A DNA stretch of 64,000 nt from Paenibacillus donghaensis (GTDB lineage Bacteria > Bacillota > Bacilli > Paenibacillales > Paenibacillaceae). Location: NCBI RefSeq assembly GCF_002192415.1, contig NZ_CP021780.1:3782001-3846000 (forward strand), read 5' to 3'. The position numbers and the translations under genes are program-made. Shown here one piece after another: positions 8,581 to 18,450 of this stretch (position 1 is its first letter; every line of letters starts with the position of its first letter). A model generated the notes under the pieces. That model worked only from the letters and a program-made list of their open reading frames with translations, had not been told where the DNA came from and made no database searches.

Positions 8581-8877
8581 TCAGACATTGAATTGTGGTC
8601 GATGGAAGAGAAGTCCCGGCTCCTTAAAGGTCTGCAGACGAATGAGTATCGATTTGCTCAGCTTACATAAGATGGCGTAGCCCTGCACCGCATGATTGGA
8701 GATGCGGATCGGCCGAATCAGCCACGCCGTAACTCCTACCAGCCCATAGCAGCAAATATCCTTCATCATATACAGGATACATTCATACGCTTCATGGTCG
8801 GCCAGCACATCCGGGTAGAGATGCCGGTAAATTCCGAACATATAGCAGAACAACCGCCCCAGCCAAGTTCCCAGCAT
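8581..8877 (-). CDS. Hypothetical protein upstream of the SecA paralogue
   Basis: A 98-residue protein of unknown family, rich in Cys, Tyr and Ile. It has an amphipathic N-terminus (MLGTWLGRLFCYMFGIYRHL), the stretch ECILYMMKDICCYGLVGVTA in the middle, and a basic C-terminal half. ATG 8877 is preceded by AGGAGGTGAG. It is the first gene of a two-gene unit with the SecA paralogue and could be a partner or regulator of that ATPase; nothing in the sequence shows which. No signal peptide is seen. Confidence 0.65.
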   Translation of the reverse strand: MLGTWLGRLFCYMFGIYRHLYPDVLADHEAYECILYMMKDICCYGLVGVTAWLIRPIRISNHAVQGYAILCKLSKSILIRLQTFKEPGLLFHRPQFNV

Positions 8878-8917
8878 GCTCTCACCTCCTGCGTACAGCA
8901 TAGCTAGCTATAGAACG

Positions 8918-8976
8918 TGAACTTAAGAATGTTACATTCGTAGTTGTCCTCATTCTTAAGTTCATCATATATTATA
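8918..8976 (-). promoter_or_regulatory. Promoter and 14-bp dyad before the SecA-paralogue operon
   Basis: On the minus strand a TATAAT (8976-8971) is followed by a perfect 14-bp inverted repeat (TGAACTTAAGAATG at 8918-8931 and CATTCTTAAGTTCA at 8951-8964, 19-base spacer) just upstream of the ribosome binding site at 8877. It may be an operator or a leader hairpin. There is no T-run, so it is not a terminator of the upstream permease gene. Confidence 0.55.
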
Positions 8977-9033
8977 GTCGAATTAATTAGATTCATTATA
9001 ATAGGTTTGCAGCACACTAAGCATCTTTTCTAT

Positions 9034-11364
9034 CTAATTAGAGAAATTTATGGCTTCAACAATTTTCAACTTGTTAATTCTCCTTAATGGAGTAATGACA
9101 GAGATAATGGTGATTGCAATAATCCCGACCATAATGATATACACTATATTTCCAGGCCACTGCCAAGGAGTATGGAAATAACTTGTTACCAGCTTTTCAT
9201 ACAGCATTTGATGCAGTATAATTCCCAGGACGCTGCCTATGAGGCTGCCACAAACTACATATGTTAGAGCTTCCGCCAATACCATTCGCCTTAACTGTTT
9301 AGCGGATGCTCCTACGGCCCGCATCATGCCATAATAACCGATTCTGCTGGTTACGCTAATATTCATGCTGTTTATGATGCTAAGAATTGTTATAACGGCA
9401 ACGATTGCAACAAATCCATAGGCGAAAATAGCCATGGTGTAAAATGCATTTTGACCCTCCTGATTTCTCTGGCGCAGATCAAAAAAGGATAGTGTCTCAG
9501 GGACAGCTTTACGGATAGATTCGACTGTGAGCTCAGAAGTATTGTTCAAGAGTTGAATATCTAAAATAGAATAATCTTTCAAACCTGTCATCTTTGTGAA
9601 AAATTCATCGGACACAATTACTTTGCTAAATATTTGTTCTTTTGTTTCAAATGGGATGGAGGATAGGACACCGCCTATGACTGTTTCAAAGCTGCCAAGC
9701 TCCGTTTGAAAAACCATGTGTTCTCCGACTTTTAAATCAGATTCGCTTTCAACAAGAATCTCTTCACCGGCTCTTAAAGCTCTGATGTCGATATCTCCAT
9801 TGAGCAAAGTGCTCTGTGTCCATTGAAATTGGAGATCATCATAGGAAGTGACAAATGTATTTCCGCTCAGATGCTGTTGCGAAGTATAGGCAGGAATTGT
9901 AGCGATCTTTCGGCTGAAAACATTTTTAACTCCTTCGATTTTTTCTGCTTTATCTAGAAGTTCATGCGGCACCCGCTCATTCAAAGTGGGATCATAAATG
10001 GATATATCTGCACTGCTTGGTTTCATCGGCTTGGCTGCAAGGTAACTAAAGTCAATAAAGACACTAAATCCAAGAAACAAAACGATGCTGACAGTGAAGG
10101 AGCCGATCATAAGCAGGAAGGACTTTTTGTCTGAAAATGCGTGGTGTATACCCAATGACAGCTCGACTGGTATATGCTTTGAGTAGCCTAATTTGCTTCC
10201 TGAACTTTTGTCTATTTCTTTCAAATTCCCGGTTACGGCTGCCAAAGGGGAGACGGAGGATGCCTTTTTTGCCGGAGAAAGAGATGATAAAATCACAGTC
10301 AGAAATCCTACTATAATGCCAGCAACAAGGCCGTTGATGCTAATTTGAAAAACTCTTAATTCTCCGAGCAACGTTGGGTTCAACTCTCTAAGTAAAATGA
10401 TGGCAGCTTCAACGACTACGGAACCTGCGATCAAGCCCAGTGGAATGGCCTTTAAGCAAAACAAATAGCCTTCACGCCTTACATATTTCTTAATCTGTTT
10501 TTTTGAAGCTCCAAGGCAGCGCATAAGGCCAAAAAATTTAGTTCGCTCTAAAATACTTATATTGAAACTGTTAGAAATCATAATACATCCCGCAACAAGA
10601 ACCAGTGTAAATAGTATTACAGTAATTACATATAAGTTAGTTGCAAAGCTGCTGCCGCCTTCACCCATAACGGCAAGTAAATAAGTGTTTTTGGAGATTT
10701 GCTCTTCATTAATTCCAAGAATGCTCTGCAGTTCTGAAGTTGCTTTAGTGATCTTAACGTTATCTTTAAACATGACTAAATAATCACTTGGTTCTGAAAG
10801 GCCAATCGCTTGTACCCCCTCGAAGGAAAGGAATAATGCATGCTTATCCTTGGACTTCAGGCTGGAAAATTCGTTGTATACGCCGACGATACGGTACTCC
10901 CTATCTCCCGCGTCGCCCATGTTTATATTGATTTTTTCACCAATAGACCATCCGTACTCATTCAAGGCTTGCCGGTCTACTAACGTTTCGGCAGACCCGT
11001 TAGGATAATCTCCTTCTACAACGGAGAGTCCCAATAGCGCTGCGGCCTCCTGATCACCGCCCACCACTCGGAACTCCTTCCCTTCAAATTCCACAGAAGG
11101 CGGAGACTTTATCCAGCCGGAATAGGCCACGTCCACATGATTTTTAATCAAGCTGGCAGCATTTGCGTCAATATCTTTTACAGAAATATGGTAGCTGCCA
11201 TAATCCCGCTTGAGTTGTTCGGTTTGGAATTTAATCCCGATATCTGCCATACCAAAGATCGCCGTAACCAAACAGACGGCAACTGCGATACATGCAATGA
11301 TTACACGATTTTTCTTACGGTGGTTTCGGTTATACTCAACTGCTAAATCCAGGTAACTGTTCAT
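9034..11364 (-). CDS. FtsX/MacB-type ABC transporter permease
   Basis: A 776-residue permease with two FtsX domains. An N-terminal membrane segment (about 20-40) precedes a large extracellular MacB-PCD-like part (about 45-230), three membrane segments (about 240-360), a second anchor near 420-440, another extracellular region and three C-terminal segments (about 640-760). GLMRCLGASKKQIKKYV and GMMRAVGASAKQLRRMV are the repeated FtsX motifs. Such permeases use ATP hydrolysis for mechanotransmission or export of peptides, lipids or antimicrobials rather than import. Its ATG overlaps the stop of the ATPase gene by 4 bases, and both follow an OmpR-type two-component system, as in peptide-sensing detoxification modules. 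Confidence 0.9.
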   Translation of the reverse strand: MNSYLDLAVEYNRNHRKKNRVIIACIAVAVCLVTAIFGMADIGIKFQTEQLKRDYGSYHISVKDIDANAASLIKNHVDVAYSGWIKSPPSVEFEGKEFRVVGGDQEAAALLGLSVVEGDYPNGSAETLVDRQALNEYGWSIGEKININMGDAGDREYRIVGVYNEFSSLKSKDKHALFLSFEGVQAIGLSEPSDYLVMFKDNVKITKATSELQSILGINEEQISKNTYLLAVMGEGGSSFATNLYVITVILFTLVLVAGCIMISNSFNISILERTKFFGLMRCLGASKKQIKKYVRREGYLFCLKAIPLGLIAGSVVVEAAIILLRELNPTLLGELRVFQISINGLVAGIIVGFLTVILSSLSPAKKASSVSPLAAVTGNLKEIDKSSGSKLGYSKHIPVELSLGIHHAFSDKKSFLLMIGSFTVSIVLFLGFSVFIDFSYLAAKPMKPSSADISIYDPTLNERVPHELLDKAEKIEGVKNVFSRKIATIPAYTSQQHLSGNTFVTSYDDLQFQWTQSTLLNGDIDIRALRAGEEILVESESDLKVGEHMVFQTELGSFETVIGGVLSSIPFETKEQIFSKVIVSDEFFTKMTGLKDYSILDIQLLNNTSELTVESIRKAVPETLSFFDLRQRNQEGQNAFYTMAIFAYGFVAIVAVITILSIINSMNISVTSRIGYYGMMRAVGASAKQLRRMVLAEALTYVVCGSLIGSVLGIILHQMLYEKLVTSYFHTPWQWPGNIVYIIMVGIIAITIISVITPLRRINKLKIVEAINFSN

Positions 11365-12044
11365 GACTCCTGCGCTCCAAAATCAGTTAACAGACCATCG
11401 GCCACTTGTAAGACACGGTCGGATGCGCTTGCAATATTTTTGTTATGAGTTATCATAAGAACGGTCTGTTTATAGCGAATCGACGCAGTTTTAAGTAGAG
11501 ATATCACCTCATTGCTGTTTTTAGTGTCCAGATTACCGGTGGGTTCGTCAGCAAGAATCAGCATCGGTCGAGTAATAAGGGCACGGCCTATGGCGACACG
11601 CTGCTGTTGACCGCCTGAAAGCTGTCTTGGCAGATGTTTTTTTCTATCCTTCAAACCCAACACACTAAGAATTTCCTCCAGGTATTGCTCATCCGGCTTT
11701 TCATGATCCAAGAGCAGTGGGTAGATCATATTTTGCTCTACATTAAGTTCAGGAATAAGATTAAATGCCTGGAATATAAATCCAATGTTTCGGCGACGAA
11801 AGACGGTTAGCTTGCCCTCTTGCATAGAGAAAATGTCTTTATTGTCAATGGTTACTTTGCCGGATGTCGGACTATCGAGTGCGCCAATTACATTAAAAAG
11901 TGTACTTTTACCTGAACCAGATTCCCCTATTACAGCAACAAACTCCCCTTTGGGTACAGAAAAAGACACATTTTTAAGGGCGTCAACTTGGGTATCTCCT
12001 CTCCCGTATGTTTTACATAGTTGGTCTACTTTTAATAACTCCAT
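11361..12044 (-). CDS. ABC transporter ATP-binding protein (MacB/LolD type)
   Basis: A 227-residue ATPase with Walker [14 protein letters not shown]-loop region [18 protein letters not shown], signature [15 protein letters not shown] and Walker [16 protein letters not shown]. The last phrase is typical of the MacB/LolD/BceA class that pairs with FtsX-type permeases, as it does here. ATG 12044 follows AAGGCGGGATAACA; the in-frame ATG at 12062 is too far upstream of it. It lies 63 bases after the kinase gene. Confidence 0.93.
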   Translation of the reverse strand: MELLKVDQLCKTYGRGDTQVDALKNVSFSVPKGEFVAVIGESGSGKSTLFNVIGALDSPTSGKVTIDNKDIFSMQEGKLTVFRRRNIGFIFQAFNLIPELNVEQNMIYPLLLDHEKPDEQYLEEILSVLGLKDRKKHLPRQLSGGQQQRVAIGRALITRPMLILADEPTGNLDTKNSNEVISLLKTASIRYKQTVLMITHNKNIASASDRVLQVADGLLTDFGAQES

Positions 12045-12107
12045 TGTTATCCCGCCTTCCATGGGACGATCATATCAGTACTGACTTACATTTAAGTGAA
12101 TCAAAAC

Positions 12108-13349
12108 TTACAGATCTGTAAGTGTAATGAACTCGAATGTAAAGGTACTTCCTTTCTCAGATGTACTATTGACGCTTATAGTGCCATTGTGTGCTTCCAC
12201 AATCGATTTTGCCAATGATAGTCCTAGGCCAATCCCTTGTGTATCCTTTGAAAATCTGCTTCGGTAAAAACGCTTGAAGATATGGTGAATATCGGCCGGA
12301 TGAATCCCATTTCCATTGTCTTGTATAACTATTTTTGTGAGCATAGGGGTTCTTGTCCAGCTAATATTAATGTGTCCATATTCCTCCATATGATCTAATC
12401 CGTTTTTTATAACATTCCCTATGGCTTCTATCATCCAATCCTTGTCGCATAAAAGAAAGATATCTGAACCGCTTAAAGTTATCGTTTTATGTTCCTGTTC
12501 CATGCGGATTTCAAAGTCGGTAACAATTTCATGTAAAAGAATGGCGACATTTTGCTTTGTCTTATGAAGCGGAATCGTTCCCGCATCAAGCTTTGTGATT
12601 TTTAACAAGCTTTGAATTAAAATTTCCATATGTTCAAGGGCAAGCGCTGCTTTTGTAGAGAATCTTTTTATTAGCAACTCATTTTCCGCTTCTGTCTGGA
12701 TAATTTCGATACACATTTTCATGGATGCCAGCGGCGTTTTAAGCTGATGGGAAACATCGGTGAGTGTCGCTTTCAAAAATTCTTTTGTTCTTTTTTCGTC
12801 ATCAATATGGGCATTTAGTGAAGTAGCTATCGTATTGATCGCACCATACAACTTGGAAAGGCCCCCTTCTTCCTCACTCTCCATTCGAACACTCGTGTTG
12901 CCGTCCATAAAGGAGCTAATTACAGAAACAGATCTGTCTATATCTTTTTGTTGATATTTAAAATAAAGAAAAAAGGCAGTTAGTAACAATGCGCCAAAGA
13001 CTGCAATAGATATGAAAATTATTAGTCGATACTTGATCAGAAGATGATGAACTTCCTCCAGAGACCGATTATTTGGGGATGTGCTATATCCTGTCTCAGA
13101 AAGAAGTTCCTGACCGGCAGAAATGTCCTGTTGTGTTTTTGTGGCTATAAATGCAGCGGTGATATCTGCTGGATTCACCTCATTATCGAGAAGTGCGCCA
13201 GCTAGTTCATGATCATGTTTTAAGATCTGTGTTTTGAAATCCTCAATCATTATTTGTGAGAATACTAGTCCTAAAAGCAGTAACATAATCAATAGGGTTA
13301 GCATTCTCTTTAAGAAACATTGAATTTGTTTATTTGAAAGTATGTTCAT
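12108..13349 (-). CDS. Sensor histidine kinase
   Basis: A 413-residue membrane kinase. Two membrane segments (about 10-30 and 105-125) enclose an extracellular loop of about 75 residues; a HAMP-like linker follows. The H-box is TDVSHQLKTPLASM, and N, G1 and G2 motifs (GNVIKNGLDHM, IQDNGNGIHP, GIGLGLSLAKSIVEAHNG) are intact. ATG 13349 overlaps the regulator stop by 4 bases, which sets the start despite a longer open frame. It probably senses the substrate of the adjacent FtsX-type ABC system. Confidence 0.93.
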   Translation of the reverse strand: MNILSNKQIQCFLKRMLTLLIMLLLLGLVFSQIMIEDFKTQILKHDHELAGALLDNEVNPADITAAFIATKTQQDISAGQELLSETGYSTSPNNRSLEEVHHLLIKYRLIIFISIAVFGALLLTAFFLYFKYQQKDIDRSVSVISSFMDGNTSVRMESEEEGGLSKLYGAINTIATSLNAHIDDEKRTKEFLKATLTDVSHQLKTPLASMKMCIEIIQTEAENELLIKRFSTKAALALEHMEILIQSLLKITKLDAGTIPLHKTKQNVAILLHEIVTDFEIRMEQEHKTITLSGSDIFLLCDKDWMIEAIGNVIKNGLDHMEEYGHINISWTRTPMLTKIVIQDNGNGIHPADIHHIFKRFYRSRFSKDTQGIGLGLSLAKSIVEAHNGTISVNSTSEKGSTFTFEFITLTDL

Positions 13350-14044
13350 GTTTGTTGGTTCCCAGTTACGTTCCATTTATATCCTATACCGCGTACATTA
13401 AGGAGCTTTTGCGGAAAGTTAGGGTCATCCTCAATCTTATTGCGCAGTCTACTAATGTAGACGGAAAGGGTATTATTATCAACGAAGTTTCCCTTGTTAT
13501 CCCATATCTTATCTAATAGCACCCCTCTTGTAAGCAGCCGATTAGGATTGTTCATCAATAATGAGAGCAATTTAAATTCAGTTGAAGTAAGCTCCAACAG
13601 GTTTCCAGCTTTGAATGCTCTATTATGTACAAGTTCAAGTTTTATTTCATTAGAGCTAAGTTCAACTATTTCCGTTTGAAAAGAATTCGCTCTGCGAAGC
13701 ACCGCTTTGATCCGAGAGATCAATTCATTTAGTCTAAAAGGTTTTGTCACATAGTCATCTGCACCCAAATCCAACCCTTTTACCACATTTACTTCTTCGT
13801 CGGATGCCGTAAGGAAAATAATGGGGACTGCTGAGGTTTGACGTACTCTTTTGCAGATTTCAAAACCTGTCCCGTCTGGTAGGATCAAATCCAGGAGGAG
13901 AAGTTCATATTTTTGATCTTCGTATACCTCTAAGGCTTCTTGAACTGTTTTCACACCATCAACAATATAACCGTTTTTTTGAATGGAATATTCCAAGCCT
14001 TCATTTAATATAAGATCGTCTTCTACTAAAAGGATACGACTCAT
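13346..14044 (-). CDS. OmpR/PhoB-type response regulator
   Basis: A 232-residue two-domain regulator. The receiver domain has acidic pocket VEDD, the phosphoacceptor Asp in LLLLDLILPDGTG, the Thr in FLTASDE and Lys in DYVTKPFRLNEL. A winged-helix Trans_Reg_C domain follows (LTSTEFKLLSLLMNN to NVRGIGYKWN). ATG 14044 has AAAGGAG upstream. It is the first gene of a four-gene unit: regulator, kinase, ATPase, permease. Confidence 0.94.
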   Translation of the reverse strand: MSRILLVEDDLILNEGLEYSIQKNGYIVDGVKTVQEALEVYEDQKYELLLLDLILPDGTGFEICKRVRQTSAVPIIFLTASDEEVNVVKGLDLGADDYVTKPFRLNELISRIKAVLRRANSFQTEIVELSSNEIKLELVHNRAFKAGNLLELTSTEFKLLSLLMNNPNRLLTRGVLLDKIWDNKGNFVDNNTLSVYISRLRNKIEDDPNFPQKLLNVRGIGYKWNVTGNQQT

Positions 14045-14144
14045 TGGGTTTGTTTCTCCTTTCAATGTCAAGATACTCAACCTGTACAGGTATTGTATTA
14101 CATTTAATCCGTTATAACTAGATAACGCCCATGCTGGGCGCACG

Positions 14145-14173
14145 CAAAAAAGCAGCCGCTGGTGCAGCTGCTT
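14145..14173 (-). terminator. Terminator of the DUF255 gene
   Basis: On the minus strand, AAGCAGCTGC and GCGGCTGCTT form a stem followed by six T residues, about 33 bases after the stop at 14206. Confidence 0.8.
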
Positions 14174-14205
14174 CAGTTATGAAACAAACTGTGGATTGCC
14201 TAGTA

Positions 14206-16329
14206 TTACTGTGGTGCGTTCGCTGCAGCAAGCAGCTCCCGTACCGCCTCGATATTCGTGATCGGCTCACGGCAAGCAAAGTCCCGGCAGACATAAGCCG
14301 TAGCTTGACCTCCAATGGGCGGCTTATCGGCAAGATGCGGCAGCAGCTTCACCAGCGGCTCGCCTTCGCCCTGCCAATTCACCAGCAGTACGGCATCCGG
14401 CAGATAAGCCTGCTGAACCTGAGCGAGCATGTGGTGAAGATTGGCATCCTCTTTTTTACCGGACAGCACCCATTCCTTGCCACCGCCCAGCATTACCAGC
14501 AGCGCCTGCAAGTACATCGCATACCCTGGCGGGTAACTGGAAGCTGCAGCGCCTATGACTCCTGCCGTTCGCTCAGCGACCGCCTTCAGCCCGGCATCCT
14601 GGGTGATGGAAGCCAGCTTCCAGAGCACCTTCGCCGCTACTGCATTGCCGGATGGCATCGCGCCGTCGTAGAACTCCTTCGTGCGCAGCGGCAGCTGCTC
14701 GCCATCCGTTCCGGTGAAGAAGAAGCCTCCGGCTTCCTGATCACTGAACAACTCCAGCAAGCCATCCTTCAGGATCAGCGCACGTTCCAGATGCATGGCC
14801 TGAGCCGTAGCTTCATACAGCTCGGTCAGTCCGAAGATCATAAAAGCATAATCATCGACATATCCCGGCAGAGCCGCTTGGCCGTCACGGTAACGCGCCA
14901 GCAACCGCCCATCCTCACGCCGCAGCTGCTTCCAGATGAACTCGGCGGCGGCAGTGGCCGCCTTCGCATATTCCGGCTTCTGCAGCACCTTCGCGCCTTT
15001 GGCCAGTGCCGCGATCATTAGGCCATTCCAGGCTGTCAGCACCTTGTCATCTTTGAGCGGATGAATCCGCTGCTCCCGGTAGGCGAACAGCTTCTCCCGC
15101 CACTCCTCCATCCGGGTCTTCAGCCCTAGCGGATTCATGCCCAGCCGCTCTGCCTGTTCGTCCGGCAATCCCAGCAGCAGATTCGATATATTCTTGCCTT
15201 CGAAATTGCCCTCCGGCGTGATCCCGTACACCTTGCAGTAGGAGTGCATATCCTCCAGCCCCAGCGCCTCTTCGATCTCCTCCCGGGAGAACGTATAGAA
15301 TTTGCCTTCCTCACCTTCCGAATCCGCATCCTCCGCAGAGTAGAACCCACCTTCCGCAGAAGTCATGTCCCGTAGCACATACGTGAATACACTTTCGGCA
15401 ATTTCCGCATACAGCGGCTTCTGCGTAATCTGATAGGCTTCCAGATAGACCTGAGCCAACAGTGCATTATCATAGAGCATTTTCTCGAAATGAGGTACCA
15501 GCCATTCCCGGTCAGTCGAATACCGCGAGAAACCATAACCCACATGGTCATACATGCCCCCGCGGAACATCGCTTCCAGCGTCGTCTCTACCATCTGCAG
15601 CGCCTCGGGTGCATCATATGTCTGACTGTACGCCAGCAGGTAAGATAAATTATGCGGCGAAGGAAACTTCGGCGCATTGCCGAATCCGCCATATTGCTCA
15701 TCGAACTGGCGCTGATACAGCTGGAACGCCTCATGCAGCAGCGCTTCCCCTCCACCTGAGGCAGCATCCCCCTCACGGTTCTTGCGCTCCGCCGTCTGCA
15801 GCTCGGCGAGCAGATCGTCGCCCAGCTTATCCAGCGCCGATCCATCCTGCTCCCATTTGGTGCGGATCTGCTCCAGAATATCCATCAGCCCCAGCCGGCC
15901 CATCATCCGCCGCTTCGGGAAATACGTGCCCGCATAGAATGGCTTCTTCTCCGGCGTCAGCAGCACCGTCAGCGGCCACCCGCCCGATCCCGTCAACGCT
16001 TGACACACCGACATATACAGCGCATCAATATCCGGCCGCTCCTCGCGGTCGACCTTGATTGCTACATAACTCTCGTTCAGCAGCTGCGCTACCTCATGAT
16101 CTTCGAAGGATTCGCGCTCCATTACGTGACACCAATGACAGGTCGATAAATTCCACTACGAATAGCCTACAGACAAGAATACAGGCTTACCCTCCCGCTT
16201 TGCCTTCGAGAATGCTCCCTCTCCCCATGCGAACCAATTCACGGGGTTATGAGCATGCTGCAATAAGTAAGGGCTCTTCTCGTTAATCAAGAGGTTTGTA
16301 TGTGTATGCTTTACAGTTGAATCCTTCAT
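14206..16329 (-). pseudogene. DUF255/YyaL-type thioredoxin-fold protein, interrupted by an in-frame TAG
   Basis: A member of the DUF255 family (thioredoxin-like N-terminus plus an alpha/alpha six-barrel resembling cellobiose epimerases), function unknown. The full reading frame starts at ATG 16329 with GAAAGGGTG upstream and reads [20 protein letters not shown] to VFLSVGYS, the canonical start. It then meets TAG at codon 58 (16156-16158). A 15-base insertion (TAGTGGAATTTATCG) separates GYS from TCHWCHVMERESFED; removing it restores the family sequence exactly. After the stop the frame stays open for 638 codons to 14206. Re-initiation at ATG 16122 would give a protein without the CHWC motif. 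Either a recent inactivation or a truncated product; readthrough is possible but unsupported. Confidence 0.85.
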
Positions 16330-16510
16330 TTTAGAAACACCCTTTCATGGTTAATCTATACATATTCAATATACCCCAATATCTCGAATTCAAATAATGC
16401 GTACTTTGAAAAGATTTTGTAACTTCAATGATCATCCGATGTTTAATTTTAACTGGGATACTCCATGGATTGTTAGTATATTCAATATAGAATATCGATT
16501 TGTACAAACA

Positions 16511-16550
16511 AAATTAAAATAAAAAGAGCCTAAATAAGTCTCAGGCTCCG
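16511..16550 (-). terminator. Terminator after darT
   Basis: On the minus strand, GGAGCCTGAGAC and TTATTTAGGCTC pair through GAGCCT/AGGCTC and are followed by TTTTTATTTTAATTTTG. It lies about 20 bases past the darT stop. Confidence 0.8.
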
Positions 16551-16568
16551 CGAGTTTTCATAAATGAT

Positions 16569-17558
16569 TTAGAATGGTAAGTCTTCGATTGTATAGTGTC
16601 CACTACTAAATGCCAATTGATCATCAATATAAAATTTCACCCTATAGTCAGTGGGTTTATCAAATGTACTTAAGTTTATTCGAAGAGAGCTTTTCTGATC
16701 AAACTCTTTATCTTCCCAGAAGGATTTATCGCCTGAATCGAGTTTCTCTATATCAAGGTAAACTTTAAATGTACCCCTTACTTTGAATCCTTCATTAAAA
16801 GTCAAAGAAATCGATTTGTCCATTAAATTAACCTTTTCAATATAGAACCATTCGCTGTAAAATAAATTCAATCTTGTATCAACCACTATCTTATCAGCAT
16901 ACTTTTGAAAAGTTTCATATGAAAGCAAATCAATTAATGTGTCTCTCTCTGCTGGACTTCTACAAACAATTCTTTTCAAATACTCTAAAGAACATTTATT
17001 TGGTACAACTAATTCTGCCTGTCTATGTCCAGTAATGAACCATTCAGTATTCCTATTAAATTGTCCCTCATGGTAAATATAATCAAACGGCATTTCTTCG
17101 AACTTGTCAGCAGTATTGTAGATGGTATAATACGGCGATGCTAAACTACCATGTGAGAAAAAACTATTTTTCATAAACAACATTGATTCTAAATCAAATA
17201 GAAAAAAAATCGGTACTGGACAGTGAGCACCATTAAGCGTCTTTTGATGTTGGGGGCGAAACCCTTCATTATGATATTGCGTTGGAGTTTTAGGACGAAA
17301 GTAAAATCTTACGTAGTCTTTCCATACTTCATTTGTTTGGTCAATAATTGTAGGACTTGCATTGTCTGATGTCATTTTCTCTCTTTTTTTCGCTTCATTT
17401 CTACTCAACAAACAATTATCTTCTAGTATTTGAACAGCATTATGTACATCGGTAAAATGGAATAGGGTGTTTGTCCACCATTTTCTAGCGGGATCTAATT
17501 CTGCTTTTACTTTGCTTAAAACAGCTTTAATAATTTCTCTATCATTTTTATTTTTCAT
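16569..17558 (-). CDS. darT: DarT-type DNA ADP-ribosyltransferase toxin
   Basis: A 329-residue protein of the DarT (DUF4433) family. DarT enzymes transfer ADP-ribose from NAD+ onto bases of single-stranded DNA, blocking replication, and act as toxins in phage defence. Family hallmarks are LFHFTDVHNAVQILEDNCL, the VRFYFRPKTPTQYHNEGF block, FFLFD, and HRQAELVV, which contains the presumed catalytic Glu. The C-terminal about 90 residues are beta-rich and less familiar. ATG 17558 follows GGAGGACAG and overlaps the macrodomain gene by 11 bases, the classical antitoxin-toxin arrangement. No damage to conserved motifs is visible. Confidence 0.88.
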   Translation of the reverse strand: MKNKNDREIIKAVLSKVKAELDPARKWWTNTLFHFTDVHNAVQILEDNCLLSRNEAKKREKMTSDNASPTIIDQTNEVWKDYVRFYFRPKTPTQYHNEGFRPQHQKTLNGAHCPVPIFFLFDLESMLFMKNSFFSHGSLASPYYTIYNTADKFEEMPFDYIYHEGQFNRNTEWFITGHRQAELVVPNKCSLEYLKRIVCRSPAERDTLIDLLSYETFQKYADKIVVDTRLNLFYSEWFYIEKVNLMDKSISLTFNEGFKVRGTFKVYLDIEKLDSGDKSFWEDKEFDQKSSLRINLSTFDKPTDYRVKFYIDDQLAFSSGHYTIEDLPF

Positions 17559-18450
17559 GATTACTGTCCTCCGCAACGGTAGACATTTTAGATTGGATTC
17601 CTGGTTTCAATCTTATTCCATCCTTCAAATCATCTTCATTTGAAAATTGGTGTGATAAAGAAATTATTTCAATGTAGGGTAATTTGGATAGGAAATCAAA
17701 AATCAACTTTCCATAATCGAACAATCCACTCGGAAGTCCTTGCCATGTACAGAAGCCAACTCCCCTTAAGTATCTCCAGAGATCAGCAAGTTGACCTTTA
17801 GTAATGACAACATGTCTTCCATTAGATAAAAAAATCAGTTGTTCTTCATATTCGTCTTGAACAAGCTCTACTGAATAATTCTTATCTAAAACTGGAGATT
17901 GAATTGTTTCGAGAATATCTTCCCAAACTTCTGCAAAACTTAGTTGCGAAGGATCTGATCTGAGCCATTGCTTTGTTTCATTAATATTAATATGTTCAGC
18001 TTTAGATTTTGTATCATTCAAGTGAATAAAAATGTCTATTGGGAGTGGACGAAGATATTTTTCCATAAGAGGTTGGACTTCACCCTCCCAATCTAATCCA
18101 CCATTCCCACAACCAAGTAGTGGAAATGAAATAGATGTTATCCCCTTTTCACTGTATGTCTCTACAAACTTCTTTAAGCCTGCTTCTATATATTCAATCT
18201 TTGAAGGTGAACGCCAATGTTGTTTTGTCGGAAAGTTTAGAACCCATTTATTAGGAGTTTTATAAATCCATAATTTCCCTATGCTTAACTGATTCCCTTC
18301 ACACAAGGCTTGATATTGTGTGAACATTTCTGGATAGATATCTTTAAAAGCTTTAGCCAACCCTTTCCCCATTACTCCTACAGTATTAACAGTATTAACA
18401 ATAACTTGAGCAGGACTTTCAAATAAATTTGATTTCACATATGTTAACAT
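17548..18450 (-). CDS. darG: DarG-type macrodomain antitoxin
   Basis: A 300-residue protein whose residues 1-150 are a macrodomain: VIVNTVNTVGVMGKGLAKAF is the ADP-ribose-binding loop and SFPLLGCGNGGLDW the second loop. DarG reverses DarT by hydrolysing ADP-ribose from DNA. The C-terminal half (about 160-300) matches nothing I recognise with certainty; in other DarG proteins this part binds and inhibits DarT directly. The GNGGLDW segment and the overlap with darT argue for DarG rather than a generic macrodomain protein. The start at 18450 has AAGGAAGGTAGG upstream. Confidence 0.87.
   Translation of the reverse strand: MLTYVKSNLFESPAQVIVNTVNTVGVMGKGLAKAFKDIYPEMFTQYQALCEGNQLSIGKLWIYKTPNKWVLNFPTKQHWRSPSKIEYIEAGLKKFVETYSEKGITSISFPLLGCGNGGLDWEGEVQPLMEKYLRPLPIDIFIHLNDTKSKAEHININETKQWLRSDPSQLSFAEVWEDILETIQSPVLDKNYSVELVQDEYEEQLIFLSNGRHVVITKGQLADLWRYLRGVGFCTWQGLPSGLFDYGKLIFDFLSKLPYIEIISLSHQFSNEDDLKDGIRLKPGIQSKMSTVAEDSNHEK

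Noticed and set aside
8918..8964. Terminator for the FtsX-type permease gene
   Set aside because: The perfect dyad has no T-run and lies downstream of a -10 box for the next operon, so an operator or leader role is more likely.
14131..15021. 296-codon plus-strand open frame opposite the DUF255 gene
   Set aside because: Antisense shadow of a high-GC coding region; the translation lacks domains and the minus-strand frame is clearly the conserved one.
16156..16158. TAG in the DUF255 gene as a pyrrolysine or programmed readthrough codon
   Set aside because: It lies in a 15-base insertion absent from the family, so it is not a conserved recoding site, and no pyrrolysine genes are visible.
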